Assembly: GCF_003993775.1 (NCBI RefSeq)
Contig: NZ_RJRZ01000011.1
Span: forward strand, 62,001 to 126,000
Length of the DNA: 64,000 nt
Direction of reading: 5' to 3'
Origin: Frigidibacter oleivorans
GTDB taxonomy: Bacteria > Pseudomonadota > Alphaproteobacteria > Rhodobacterales > Rhodobacteraceae
The notes beneath the pieces are model-generated. The model was not told the DNA's origin. It worked only from the letters and a program-made list of their open reading frames with translations, and did not search any database. Shown here in pieces: positions 17,679 to 28,444 of this stretch (within the stretch, counting starts at the first letter, position 1; every line of letters begins with the position of its first letter). The position numbers were made by a program, and so were the translations under genes.

Positions 17679-18245
17679 ATGACTGACCACACCGGTTGCA
17701 TCTCGCGGCGCGGGGTGCTGGGGATTTTCGCGGCGACGGCTGTCGTGGCGGCCCCGACCTACTCCAATGCCTTCGGCTTCCTCCGCGGCGCGGGCGATGT
17801 GCGCCGCATCCGCATGTATTCGGGCCGGACGGGCGAAAGCCTCGACACGATCTACTGGCTGGACGGCGAGTACATCCCCGAGGCGATGACCGAAATCAAT
17901 CACTTCATGCGCGACTGGCGCACGGATCAGGCGGTGCGCTTCGATGCGCGCACCATCGACATCGCCGCGGCCTCGCACCGGCTGATGGACGTGTCGGAAC
18001 CCTACATGATGCTTTCGGGCTATCGCTCGCCCCAGACCAATGCGATGCTGCGGTCGCGGTCGGGCGGCGTGGCGAAGAACTCGCTGCACATGAAAGGCCA
18101 GGCGGCGGACCTGCGGCTGACCTCGCGGTCGGTGTCGCAGATGTTCAAGGCGGCCTCGGCCTGCAGCGCGGGCGGCGTCGGCAAATACTCGCGGTCGAAC
18201 TTCGTGCACATGGATTGCGGTCCGGTCCGCACCTGGGGCGGCTGA
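17679..18245 (+). CDS. DUF882 / MepK-like murein endopeptidase, Tat-exported
   Basis: 188-residue protein with a twin-arginine type leader (CISRRGVLGIFAATAVVAAP) and an M15-like DUF882 domain. Zinc-site segments are visible: SLHMKGQAADLRL (His and Asp) and FVHMDCGPVRTW (His). The best-known relative, E. coli MepK (YcbK), cuts 3-3 cross-links made by L,D-transpeptidases. Its divergent position next to an Ldt gene fits a matched pair of synthesis and cleavage; the pairing is inferred. Confidence 0.88.
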   Translation: MTDHTGCISRRGVLGIFAATAVVAAPTYSNAFGFLRGAGDVRRIRMYSGRTGESLDTIYWLDGEYIPEAMTEINHFMRDWRTDQAVRFDARTIDIAAASHRLMDVSEPYMMLSGYRSPQTNAMLRSRSGGVAKNSLHMKGQAADLRLTSRSVSQMFKAASACSAGGVGKYSRSNFVHMDCGPVRTWGG

Positions 18246-18282
18246 ACCGCCTCCCCCTTCGCGATGCGGGCCCTGGCCCGCG

Positions 18283-18308
18283 AAAGGCGCCCTCCGAGGC
18301 GCCTTTTT
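18283..18308 (+). terminator. Terminator after DUF882 gene
   Basis: Perfect 9-bp stem AAAGGCGCC/GGCGCCTTT (18283-18303) with a 6-base loop followed by a T-run. Confidence 0.85.
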
Positions 18309-18423
18309 CATGCCGGGCCGCCGGACTGCCGCCGCGCCATGCTTGCGTCCCGCGCCGCGACACCGCCAGATATGCGGGCTGCCAGCCCTTCCCTGCGAGC
18401 CAGCTTTTCCCTGCGAGGATGCC

Positions 18424-19389
18424 ATGACCCAATCGCCGCCCGAAGCCGCCGCCCGGACGGGCAAGATCGCCTGTCACCTGATCGGCGCGCCCGTCGATAC
18501 CGGCCAGCGCCGCCCCGGCTGCCTGATGGGGCCGGCCGCCTATCGGGTCGCGGGGATCGCCGGGATGCTGGCCGACCTCGGCCATCAGGTGACCGACCGC
18601 GGCGATGTGGCGCTGCCGCCCCTGCGCGAGGTGACCTGCCCCAACCCGGCGGTGCATTCCCTTGCCGAAACCGTGGGCTGGACCGAGGCGCTGTCCGCCG
18701 CGGGCCGGGCGGCGCTGGCCGAGGGCGGGTTCCCGATCTTTCTCGGCGGCGACCATTCGCTGTCGCTGGGGTCGGTCGCGGGCGTCGCCGCCCATGCGCA
18801 GGCGGTGGGCCGGCCGCTGTTCCTGCTGTGGCTGGACGCGCATTCCGACTATCACACGCCGCTGACGACGAAGTCCGGCAACCTGCACGGCACGCCCGTG
18901 GCCTATATCGCCGGGCGCCCGGGCTTCGACGCCTTCCCGCCCTTCCCCGCGCCGCTGCCGACCGGGAACATCAGCCTCTATGGCATCCGCTCGGTCGACC
19001 CCGCCGAACATGCGGCGCTGCAGGAGGGCGAGATCGACATCAACGACATGCGGGTGCTGGACGAATTCGGGATCGTGGCGCCGTTGCGGGAATTTCTGGA
19101 CGTGGTGAAATCCCGGAACGGATTGCTGCATGTCTCGCTGGACGTGGATTTCCTCGACCCGTCGATCGCGCCTGCCGTGGGCACCACCGTTCCGGGCGGC
19201 ACCACCTTCCGCGAGGCGCATCTGGTGATGGAACTGCTGCACGAAAGCGGGCTCGTCACCTCGCTCGACCTCGTGGAGCTGAACCCCTTCCTCGACGAAC
19301 GCGGGCGGACGGCCCGGCTGATGGTCGATCTGGTGGCGAGCCTGATGGGCCGGAAGGTGTTCGACCGGCCGACGCGGGCCTTCGTCTAG
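18424..19389 (+). CDS. Arginase/agmatinase-family ureohydrolase, likely arginase
   Basis: 321-residue binuclear manganese hydrolase that releases urea. Metal motifs are all present: [27 protein letters not shown]. The substrate loop and the C-terminal [16 protein letters not shown] segment look more like arginase than agmatinase, so ornithine plus urea from arginine is the best guess. The ATG is preceded by GGATGCC; an upstream in-frame start lies in the terminator region and was rejected. It ends 15 bases from a convergent GMC oxidoreductase gene; no urease or ornithine genes are nearby. Confidence 0.85.
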   Translation: MTQSPPEAAARTGKIACHLIGAPVDTGQRRPGCLMGPAAYRVAGIAGMLADLGHQVTDRGDVALPPLREVTCPNPAVHSLAETVGWTEALSAAGRAALAEGGFPIFLGGDHSLSLGSVAGVAAHAQAVGRPLFLLWLDAHSDYHTPLTTKSGNLHGTPVAYIAGRPGFDAFPPFPAPLPTGNISLYGIRSVDPAEHAALQEGEIDINDMRVLDEFGIVAPLREFLDVVKSRNGLLHVSLDVDFLDPSIAPAVGTTVPGGTTFREAHLVMELLHESGLVTSLDLVELNPFLDERGRTARLMVDLVASLMGRKVFDRPTRAFV

Positions 19390-19404
19390 GACGTCGCGAC
19401 GCCG

Positions 19405-21033
19405 TCAGCGCGCATCCTCCAGCACCATCTCGGCCGCCTTCCAGCCGACGAGGATCGCCGGGGCGTTGGTGTTTCCGCCGGGGATGGTGGGAAAGATCGA
19501 GGCATCGGCGACCCGCAGCCCCGGCACGCCATGCACGCGCAGCCGCGCATCCACCACCGCGCCGGCCGGGTCCGGCCCCATCCGCGCCGTGCCCGAGGCG
19601 TGATAGACGGTCCCCGACCGCAGCCGGAAATCGGCGATCAGCTCCTCATCCGTGGCGGTGGCGGGGCCGGGGCGCAGCTCCTCGGCGATCAGCCCGGCCA
19701 GCGGCGGGGCGGCAGCGATCCGGCGCAGGAATTTCACCGCCGCCAGCATCTCGGCCACGTCGCCCTCGGTGGAAAAGGCGTTGGGCTGAATGCGCGGCGC
19801 GGCGAAGGGATCGGCACTGGCGAGCCGGATCCAGCCCCGGCTGGACGGGCGGCAGTTCGACAGGCCCAGCGACAGGCCCGGGAAGGGATCGGGCGTCAGC
19901 ACCGGCCGTTCGCCCACGCGCGGGATGATGGTCGAGAAGGCCTGCATGTAAAGCTGCATGTTCGGCCGGTCGAGCGCCGGATCGGTGCGGAAGAAGCCGC
20001 CGCCCTGGTTGATCGACATCGACAACGGTCCCGCCCCCGTCAGCAGCCAGCGCGCTCCGGCCAGCGCCTTGCCCCACCAGGGGCGCAGCTGCTGGTTCAG
20101 CGTCGGCACCGTCATCCGCCAGGTGTAGTTCAGGCCCTGATGGTCCATCAGGTGCTGGCCGACATTCGGATTGTCGTGGCGCACGTCCAGGCCCATCGCC
20201 CGCAGCTCCGCCCCCGGCCCGATCCCCGACAGCAGCAGCAGTTGCGGCGTGTTGACCGCCCCGGCGGCGAGGATCACCTCGCGCCCCGCCCGCGCCCGCC
20301 GCTCGCCCCCGCGATGCCGGTAAGTCACGCCCGTCACGCGGTTGCCCTCCCAGATCAGGCCGGTGGCCTGCGCCCGGGTCCGCAGCACCAGGTTGCGTCG
20401 CCGCAGGGCCGGGCGCAGGAAGGCCCGCGCCGCCGACATCCGCCGCCCGCCCTTCACCGTCAGCTGGTAGATGCCCGCGCCCTCTTGCTGCGCGCCGTTG
20501 AAATCCGGGGTCTCGGGCAGGCCCGCGGCGGCGCAGGCAGCGACGTAGGCATGGGTCAGCGGATGCAGCCCGGCGCGGTTGGCCGAGATGTGCAGCGGCC
20601 CGCCCTGCCCGCGCCAGTCGTCGGCGCCGCCCTCCCAGTCCTCGATGGCGCGGAAGGCGGGCAGCACCGCGTCCCAGCCCCAGCCCGGATTGCCCGCGTC
20701 GCGCCAGTCGTCATAGTCGCTGCGATGCCCCCGGATCCAGACCATCGCGTTGATCGAGGAGGAGCCGCCCAGCACCTTGCCGCGCGGCCAGTAATCGGCC
20801 TGCCCGGCCAGCCCCGGATCGGGTTCGGCGCGATAGGCCCAGTTGACCCCGGTGTCGTAGAACAGCTTGCCATAGCCGAGCGGCATCTGCACGAACAGCC
20901 GCAGGTCGCTGCCGCCCGCCTCCAGCAGCAGCACCCGGTACCGGCCCGAGGCGGTCAGCCGTTCGGCCAGCACGCAGCCGGCGGACCCGGCGCCGACGAT
21001 GATGTAGTCGAAATCCTCGTCCGTCACCGTCAC
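19405..21033 (-). CDS. GMC-family FAD oxidoreductase (choline/alcohol dehydrogenase-like)
   Basis: About 542 residues. FAD-binding GAGSAG lies near residue 15, GMC signature 1 in [18 protein letters not shown], signature 2 in [15 protein letters not shown], and the C-terminal active-site His in [10 protein letters not shown] followed by GGNTNAPAI. Substrate unknown; likely an alcohol. The start is uncertain: a GTG at 21033 gives [14 protein letters not shown], the family N-terminus, while the open frame continues to a TTG at 21123. It diverges from a TRAP transporter binding-protein gene, which may supply its substrate (guess). Confidence 0.88.
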   Translation of the reverse strand: MTVTDEDFDYIIVGAGSAGCVLAERLTASGRYRVLLLEAGGSDLRLFVQMPLGYGKLFYDTGVNWAYRAEPDPGLAGQADYWPRGKVLGGSSSINAMVWIRGHRSDYDDWRDAGNPGWGWDAVLPAFRAIEDWEGGADDWRGQGGPLHISANRAGLHPLTHAYVAACAAAGLPETPDFNGAQQEGAGIYQLTVKGGRRMSAARAFLRPALRRRNLVLRTRAQATGLIWEGNRVTGVTYRHRGGERRARAGREVILAAGAVNTPQLLLLSGIGPGAELRAMGLDVRHDNPNVGQHLMDHQGLNYTWRMTVPTLNQQLRPWWGKALAGARWLLTGAGPLSMSINQGGGFFRTDPALDRPNMQLYMQAFSTIIPRVGERPVLTPDPFPGLSLGLSNCRPSSRGWIRLASADPFAAPRIQPNAFSTEGDVAEMLAAVKFLRRIAAAPPLAGLIAEELRPGPATATDEELIADFRLRSGTVYHASGTARMGPDPAGAVVDARLRVHGVPGLRVADASIFPTIPGGNTNAPAILVGWKAAEMVLEDAR

Positions 21034-22594
<1,561 letters not shown>

Positions 22595-22616
22595 TCCCGG
22601 ATCGCATCGAGTGACG

Positions 22617-22648
22617 AGGCCCCGCGGTGATGCCGCGGGGCCTTTTTT
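22617..22648 (+). terminator. Terminator of dctP
   Basis: 10-bp stem GGCCCCGCGG/CCGCGGGGCC (22618-22642) with a 5-base loop and six T. Confidence 0.92.
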
Positions 22649-22693
22649 GCATCTCGTCGTGGAATGCCGGCACCGATAGCCTGCCCCCCGGAA

Positions 22694-22723
22694 ACGGAAA
22701 CGGCGGCCCCAGGGGGCCGCCGT
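22694..22723 (-). terminator. Terminator of TRAP permease genes
   Basis: Minus-strand stem CGGCGGCCCC/GGGGCCGCCG (22722-22701) with a 2-base tip, followed by TTTCCGTTTCC. Confidence 0.75.
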
Positions 22724-22743
22724 GTGTCGTCTGGACGAGGCGA

Positions 22744-23028
22744 TCAGTTGCCCGCAGGCGCCGCCGTCCCCGGTTGCTGCAGCCCCGGCGGCAGCCCGCC
22801 AAGGCCGCCCGGCTGTGCCGGGGCAGGTGCCGCCGGGGTGGCCGGCGCGGGTGCCGGCGCGGCCCCCGGAGCCAGTCCTGGTGCCAGTCCCGGAGCCAGT
22901 CCGGGCGCGGCCCCCGGCGCGGGCGCGGCGCCCGGTGCCGGTGCCGTGCCGCCCAAGCCACCGCCGAGACCACCGCCGAGACCGCCGCCCAGGCCACCCA
23001 GCCCGCCGCCACCCAGCCCGCCGCCGAG
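22744..23028 (-). repeat. Low-complexity coding repeats in DctM tail
   Basis: Encodes about 95 residues made of imperfect short repeats: GGGL/GGL units (residues 536-562), AP-GA units, then three PGLA units, then an Ala/Pro run. At DNA level there are tandem 12-base units (GGTGCCAGTCCC-like near 22870-22905) and GCC-rich units near 22960-23030, which points to growth by slippage. Confidence 0.8.
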
Positions 23029-24630
23029 CTGCGGCAGGGTGATCGTGACATTCTCCATGTCCACGGCCGGGCCCCTGTAGTGCATGACCATCTGCGGGAA
23101 GGCCACCACCACCACGATCATCACCAGCTGGATCACCAGGAACGGCACCGCGCCGAGGTAGATCTGCCCGGTCGTCACCGGCTGCACCGTCTGGCCCGTC
23201 ACCCGGTCCTTGAACGGCAGCCGCGGCGCCACCGATCGCAGGAAGTGCAGCGCGAAGCCGAAGGGCGGGTGCATGAACGAGGTCTGCATGTTCACCGCGA
23301 GGATCACCCCGAACCAGATCAGGTCGATCCCGAGCGCCTCGGCCGGCGGCACCAGCAGCGGCACGATGATGAAGGCCAGTTCGAAGTAGTCGAGGAAGAA
23401 GGCCAGGAAGAAGACCAGCACCGACACCACGATCAGGAAGCCCACCTCGCCGCCCGGCAGCGAGGTCAGCAGATGTTCGACCCACAGATGCCCGTTCACC
23501 CCGTAGAAGGTCAGCGAGAAGACCCGCGCCCCGATCAGGATGAACATGACGAAGGCCGACAGCCGGGTCGTCGAGTGCAGCGCCTGGCTGATGACGCCCA
23601 TGTTCAGCCGGCCCTTGGCCGCCGCGAGGACCAGCGCCCCCACGGCCCCCATCGCCCCGCCTTCGGTCGGCGTCGCCACGCCGAGGAAGATGGTGCCGAG
23701 CACGAGGAAGATCAGCGCCAGCGGCGGGATCAGCACGATGATCACCTGCTGCGCCAGCCGCGACATCAGGTTCAGCTTCAGCCCCTTGTCGATCAGCGCG
23801 GCGGCATAGATCACCAGCACCCCGATGCCGAAGCCGATGATGTCGGCATCCGCGCCCATCGAGGGTTCCAGCCAGTAGATCGCGCCCCAGGTGATCGCGA
23901 TGCAGACCGCCATCGCCACGAAGAACGAGGTGATGCCCGATCCCAGCGTCCGCGCCTCCTTCGGCAGGGCCGGCACGCGCGACGGTGCGACGATCGACAG
24001 CACGAAGATGTAAAGCAGGTAGAAGCCGGTCAGCACCAGCCCCGGGATCAGCGCGCCCTTGTACATGTCGCCGACCGACCGGCCCAGCTGGTCGGCCAGC
24101 ACGATCAGCACGAGGCTCGGCGGCACGATCTGCGCCAGCGTGCCCGAGGCCGCGATCACGCCCGAGGCCAGCCTGCGGTCATAGCCATAGCGCAGCATGA
24201 TCGGCAGCGAGATCAGGCCCATGGCGATGACCGAGGCCGCGACCACGCCGGTGGTGGCGGCCAGCAGCGCGCCCACGATCACCACGGCATAGGCCAGGCC
24301 GCCCCGCACCGGGCCGAACAGCTGGCCGATGGTGTCGAGCAGGTCCTCGGCCATGCCGGACCGTTCCAGCACGATCCCCATGAAGGTGAAGAAGGGAATG
24401 GCAAGCAATGTCTCGTTCGACATCACCCCCCACAGCCGGTTCGGCATGGTGTTGAGCAGCGGCCAGTCGAGCGAGATCACCCCGTTCGACAGCGGCGCAA
24501 GCTCGACCCCGATAAAGAAGAACAGCAACCCGTTCGCGGCCAGCGCGAAGGCCACGGGATAACCCACGATCAGGAACAGGATCAGCGATCCGAACATGAT
24601 CGGGGCGAGGTTGGTGGCGATGAATTCCAT
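22744..24630 (-). CDS. dctM: TRAP transporter large permease DctM with Gly/Pro/Ala-rich C-terminal tail
   Basis: 628 residues. Residues 1 to about 515 form the usual DctM permease with many membrane segments (SNETLLAIPFFTFMGIVLER; GVVAASVIAMGLISLPIML). Residues 520-628 are not part of the family: after VDMENVTITLPQL comes a run of GGGL units, then AP and PGLA units, ending in PGTAAPAGN. The frame through the tail is open with normal codon use and ends just before a terminator, so it appears translated. The ATG overlaps the dctQ stop by one base (TGATG). Confidence 0.93.
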   Translation of the reverse strand: MEFIATNLAPIMFGSLILFLIVGYPVAFALAANGLLFFFIGVELAPLSNGVISLDWPLLNTMPNRLWGVMSNETLLAIPFFTFMGIVLERSGMAEDLLDTIGQLFGPVRGGLAYAVVIVGALLAATTGVVAASVIAMGLISLPIMLRYGYDRRLASGVIAASGTLAQIVPPSLVLIVLADQLGRSVGDMYKGALIPGLVLTGFYLLYIFVLSIVAPSRVPALPKEARTLGSGITSFFVAMAVCIAITWGAIYWLEPSMGADADIIGFGIGVLVIYAAALIDKGLKLNLMSRLAQQVIIVLIPPLALIFLVLGTIFLGVATPTEGGAMGAVGALVLAAAKGRLNMGVISQALHSTTRLSAFVMFILIGARVFSLTFYGVNGHLWVEHLLTSLPGGEVGFLIVVSVLVFFLAFFLDYFELAFIIVPLLVPPAEALGIDLIWFGVILAVNMQTSFMHPPFGFALHFLRSVAPRLPFKDRVTGQTVQPVTTGQIYLGAVPFLVIQLVMIVVVVAFPQMVMHYRGPAVDMENVTITLPQLGGGLGGGGLGGLGGGLGGGLGGGLGGTAPAPGAAPAPGAAPGLAPGLAPGLAPGAAPAPAPATPAAPAPAQPGGLGGLPPGLQQPGTAAPAGN

Positions 24631-25211
24631 CAGCGGCTCTCCCCGGCCGAGGCTTCGGCGACCGTATCCGCCGCGCCATGGGACGAGCCATGCGGCCCGT
24701 CATCGGGGATCTGCCCGGTCATCACCGCGATCTTCTTGATGATCTCCGACACGCCCTGCAGCGCCAGCAGGAAGAAGCCGATCAGCAGCAGCAGCTTGGC
24801 CGGCCACAGGATCAGCCCGCCCGAATTGGTAGAGACCTCGCCCAGTTCCCAGGACCGCAGCACATAGGGGACGAGATAATAGATCATCAGCAGGGCGAAG
24901 GGCATCAGGTAGAAGATATGCCCCAAGAGGTCGATCCAGTGCTGCACCCGCCGCGGCAGCGCGCCATAGAGGATGTCGATGCGGATATGTTCGTTCTGCT
25001 TCAGCGTATAGGCCGCGGCCAGCAGGAACGCCGCCCCGAACAGATACCATTGCAGTTCCAGCCATGCGTTCGACGATGTGTTCAGCGTCTTGCGCACGAT
25101 CGCGTTGCCTGCGCTCACCACGATTGCCACGAGGATCAGCCAGGCCACCGCCCGCCCGATCGCCTCGTTGGCGCGGTCGATGAGCCTGGAAAGGCCTAGA
25201 AGCCCACCCAT
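24630..25211 (-). CDS. dctQ: TRAP transporter small permease DctQ
   Basis: 193-residue small membrane subunit with four hydrophobic segments (about 20-42, 58-78, 98-120, 138-160) and the family WLELQWYLFGAAFLLAAA and HIRIDILY segments. The C-terminal 30 residues are hydrophilic. The start MGGLLGLSRLIDR is chosen; the open frame upstream is Arg-rich and not family-like. Cotranscribed with dctM through a TGATG overlap. Confidence 0.9.
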   Translation of the reverse strand: MGGLLGLSRLIDRANEAIGRAVAWLILVAIVVSAGNAIVRKTLNTSSNAWLELQWYLFGAAFLLAAAYTLKQNEHIRIDILYGALPRRVQHWIDLLGHIFYLMPFALLMIYYLVPYVLRSWELGEVSTNSGGLILWPAKLLLLIGFFLLALQGVSEIIKKIAVMTGQIPDDGPHGSSHGAADTVAEASAGESR

Positions 25212-25429
25212 ACCGTCCTCCCTGTCACCTGTACCCCTGTTGGATGCGGCCGTTCCGGCCCCATTGCGCCTTCCTATGGCGAAGCCGCGATAAGGCGTCA
25301 ATCACGCTGCTGTCGCAGGGGGGGCTTCCCGGGCGTCAATTGTGGAAAACCGCAGGCGCGGCTGCGGGCACGGCCCGGACCCGGCCGGGCCCGGCAGGAC
25401 AAATGCCGAGTCCGGGACTATGAAATAGA

Positions 25430-25456
25430 GGGAAGACCGGCCCCGCACGGGGCCGG
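25430..25456 (-). terminator. Terminator of opgG
   Basis: Minus-strand perfect 8-bp stem CCGGCCCC/GGGGCCGG (25456-25437) with loop GTGC, followed by TCTTCCCTCTATTTC. It separates opgG from dctQ. Confidence 0.7.
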
Positions 25457-25468
25457 AGGACCGGGCGC

Positions 25469-27115
25469 TCAGCGGGCGCGGTCGTATTGCGCGGGCTGCA
25501 CCTGGCCCAGCCAGGTCTCGGTCAGCGGCTGGCCCTGCCGCGACAGATAGGCCCGGATGTCCACCGTCTCGGCCCCGTTGGCGGCGATGTCGAAGATCAG
25601 CCGCCAGCGGTCGGTGCCCACCACCGGCAGCGCATAAGCCTGCACCAGATCGACGCCCTCCGGCAGCGTGATCTCGGGCGTGACGCCGTCCTGCTGGCCG
25701 AGGCCGTCGACCGCCGGCCCCTCGAAATCCAGCGCGAATTTCAGGTGCCCCGCCGGGCGCGGATGGCCGGGCACGCCGCCCGCGCCGATCCGGCTGGCCA
25801 CGGTGCGGGCCAGCGGCGAGGAGACGGGCGCATCGACGCCCCAGTGCAGGCGATAGTCGAAGTCCAGTTCCTGCCCGGCCTGGGGCGGCTCGGCCGGGTT
25901 CCAGTAGGCGACGATATTGTCGTAGATCTCGTCATTGGTCGGGATCTCGACCAGTTGCACCTGTCCCTTGCCCCAGGGCGACAGCGGCTCGATCCAGACG
26001 GCGGGGCGCTTGTCGTAGAACACCCCGTCATCCTCGTAATTCTCATAGTCGCGGTCGCGCTGGATCAGGCCGAAGCCCTGCGGGTTTTCCGTCACGAAGC
26101 TGGAGGTGACGACGCGCGAGGGGTTGTGCAGCGGGCGCCAGACCTGTTCGCCATTGCCCATCACCATCATCAGCCCGTCGGTGTCATGCACCTCGGGCCG
26201 CCAGTCGAAGCCCAGCACCCGGTTCGTCTCGGAATACCAGAACATCGAGGTCAGCGGCCCGATCCCCAACCGCTCCACCGGCTGGCGGAAGAACAGGCGG
26301 CTGGAGATCTCCATCACCTGCCCCTGCCCTTCGGTATTGGTCGTCACCATCCGGTAGGCGCCGGTGACCGAAGGGCTGTCCATCAGCGCATGGATGATCA
26401 CCGTGGCCGATCCGTCCTGCGGCTTCTCGATGTAGAACTCGCTGAAACGCGGAAATTCCTCGGGGATCGACAGGCCGGTGTTGATCGCCAGGCCGCGCGC
26501 CGACAGGCCGTATTGCCGCAGCGCGCCGTCGGTGCGGAAATAGGCGCCGCCGAGGAAGCTGATCCAGTCGGTCTTCATGTCCGGCCGCATCAGCCGGAAC
26601 CCGGCAAAGCCCGTGCCCTGCGTCAGCGCCCGGGCGGGGCTGTCCTCGGGCATGTCGAAGAAGCGCGGATCGTACAGAACCTCGCGCGCCTCGCCGCCCT
26701 CGACGACGCTCATCTTCACCGGGCTGCGGAAATAGGTGCCCAGATGGAAGAACTGCATCGGCACGTCGCCCACCGTCACCGTCGCCTCGGGGCGAAAGCG
26801 GATGCGCCAATGCGCGTCATAGTCGATCCGTTCCAGCACCTCGGGCTGGGCCACCTCGGGCGCGTGCCAGGGCGCCGCCGCCATCGCCCGGGCGCGTTCG
26901 GCCAGCAGGTCGAAGCTGAAGGGCTGCGCCGCGCCATAGGCCGGGGCGAAGGCCGGTTCCGCCGCCGGGGCGGAAACCGGGATTGGCTGTCCGGGCGCGG
27001 TCTCGGCGGCCAGCGGGCCGGCGGCCAGCGCGGCCACGAGGACCAGCGCCGCGGGCATCAGCCGGCGGAACGCGGGCCGGGGGGACGGTGTGACGGGACG
27101 CAAGGGTCGCAGCAC
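25469..27115 (-). CDS. opgG: Glucan biosynthesis protein G (periplasmic OpgG/MdoG)
   Basis: Periplasmic protein needed for osmoregulated periplasmic glucan synthesis, probably shaping the backbone branches. About 548 residues with a signal peptide (MPAALVLVAALAAGPLAAETA) and an OpgG domain from residue 60 (FSFDLLAERARAMA; FFHLGTYFRSPVKMSVV; SETNRVLGFDWRPEVHDTDG; NDEIYDNIVAYWNP). The start is uncertain: GTG at 27115 has GGAG nine bases upstream; a TTG at 27139 and ATG at 27058 are alternatives. No opgH is adjacent. Confidence 0.92.
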   Translation of the reverse strand: MLRPLRPVTPSPRPAFRRLMPAALVLVAALAAGPLAAETAPGQPIPVSAPAAEPAFAPAYGAAQPFSFDLLAERARAMAAAPWHAPEVAQPEVLERIDYDAHWRIRFRPEATVTVGDVPMQFFHLGTYFRSPVKMSVVEGGEAREVLYDPRFFDMPEDSPARALTQGTGFAGFRLMRPDMKTDWISFLGGAYFRTDGALRQYGLSARGLAINTGLSIPEEFPRFSEFYIEKPQDGSATVIIHALMDSPSVTGAYRMVTTNTEGQGQVMEISSRLFFRQPVERLGIGPLTSMFWYSETNRVLGFDWRPEVHDTDGLMMVMGNGEQVWRPLHNPSRVVTSSFVTENPQGFGLIQRDRDYENYEDDGVFYDKRPAVWIEPLSPWGKGQVQLVEIPTNDEIYDNIVAYWNPAEPPQAGQELDFDYRLHWGVDAPVSSPLARTVASRIGAGGVPGHPRPAGHLKFALDFEGPAVDGLGQQDGVTPEITLPEGVDLVQAYALPVVGTDRWRLIFDIAANGAETVDIRAYLSRQGQPLTETWLGQVQPAQYDRAR

Positions 27116-27365
27116 GGGCGGAAACTCCACGAAGGGCAACAGGAACGAAGGGCGCCCGCTGCAAGCGCGGGCAAATCTGCTGCGTGCCTATGTCGTAGCT
27201 TAACCCGTTCTGGCAAGGGCGGCGAATGCCGCGCGCGCGAAATGCGGTTCCGGTCGCGGCTTTTCGCACACAAGATGGTCGCGGGCGGGCGAGACGCCGC
27301 CGGCGCGGGCGGCCAGGCTCCCGCCCCGTGCAACCCGCCGATGACATCGGCGCAAACCGAAGGCC

Positions 27366-28202
27366 ATGCCTGTGACCATCGACTGGGACGACGCCTATGC
27401 CAATGCCGCCCATATCCCCGGCGGCGCCGACTATCCGGCCCGCTGGCAGGCGCGGGCAACGGGCTTCGTGGCGGATCTGCGCGACGCGACGCCCGGGCGC
27501 GTCGAGGCCGGGCTGCGCTATGGCACCGATCCGCGCGAGTGCCTCGACCTCTTCCATCCGGATGGCCCGCCCCGTGGGCTGGCCCTCTTCCTGCATGGCG
27601 GCTACTGGATGGCCTTCGGGCGCGAGGACTGGTCGCATCTGGCGGCGGGGGCGCTGGCCCGGGGCTGGGCGGTGGCGATCCCCTCCTACCCGCTCGCGCC
27701 CGGGGCGGACCTGCCCGGCATCCTTGCCGCCTGCGCCGCGGCGGCCGGCGCGGCGGGGGCCCGGGTGCCGGGGCCGATCCGGCTGGCGGGGCATTCGGCC
27801 GGGGCGCAACTGGCGCTGCGGCTGGCCTGCGCCGACAGCCCTCTGGCGGAGCCGGTGGCCCGCCGCCTGACCGGGGTGCTGGCCATCAGCGCGCTGGCCG
27901 ACCTGCGGCCGCTGCGGCACACGCGCATGGCGCCGGCCCTGGGGCTGACGCAGCTCGCCGCGGCCCGCGCCGAAAGCCCCGCGCTCTGCGAACCGCGCGA
28001 CGGGATCGAGGTGACGGCCTGGGTCGGTGCCGGGGAACGGCCTGCCTTCCTCGGCCAGACCCGCACGATCGCCGCCGTCTGGTCCGGGCTCGGCTGCCCG
28101 GTCCGCAGCGTCGAACAGCCCGGCCGGCACCATTTCGACGTGATCGACGATCTGGCGCGGCCGGATTCGGCGATGGTGGCGGCGTTTCTGGGCGAGGACT
28201 GA
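27366..28202 (+). CDS. Alpha/beta hydrolase, kynurenine formamidase-like
   Basis: 278-residue alpha/beta hydrolase. The oxyanion motif HGGYW (near residue 77), nucleophile Ser in GHSAGAQL, and catalytic His in HHFDVID with an Asp before it make a full triad. HGGYW is characteristic of arylformamidase and related HSL-family esterases. No kynureninase or tryptophan dioxygenase gene lies nearby, so the substrate is open. Its ATG has no strong ribosome site. Confidence 0.82.
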   Translation: MPVTIDWDDAYANAAHIPGGADYPARWQARATGFVADLRDATPGRVEAGLRYGTDPRECLDLFHPDGPPRGLALFLHGGYWMAFGREDWSHLAAGALARGWAVAIPSYPLAPGADLPGILAACAAAAGAAGARVPGPIRLAGHSAGAQLALRLACADSPLAEPVARRLTGVLAISALADLRPLRHTRMAPALGLTQLAAARAESPALCEPRDGIEVTAWVGAGERPAFLGQTRTIAAVWSGLGCPVRSVEQPGRHHFDVIDDLARPDSAMVAAFLGED

Positions 28203-28444
28203 CCGGCACGCCGCCGGATGCGGCGCGAATGTCGGAATCCCGGGCCAAAGCGTCGGTTTCCTGCGACTGCGACTGCAGCACCTCGCGTCCCATCTGACGC
28301 GGGGGCAACCGCCGCGCAGAAGCGGCCCCCTGCACCGGAACGCAGTGTCACATTACTTACGCGAACCGCCGCTAGGCCCGCCGCTGGAGACTGGGCGGCA
28401 CCTTGCCGACGGTCGAACCGGAACCGGAACCCTGGGAGTTGAAG

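Noticed and set aside
22744-23028. Repeats in the dctM tail as a CRISPR array
   Set aside because: Units are 9-12 bases without spacers, in frame and coding.
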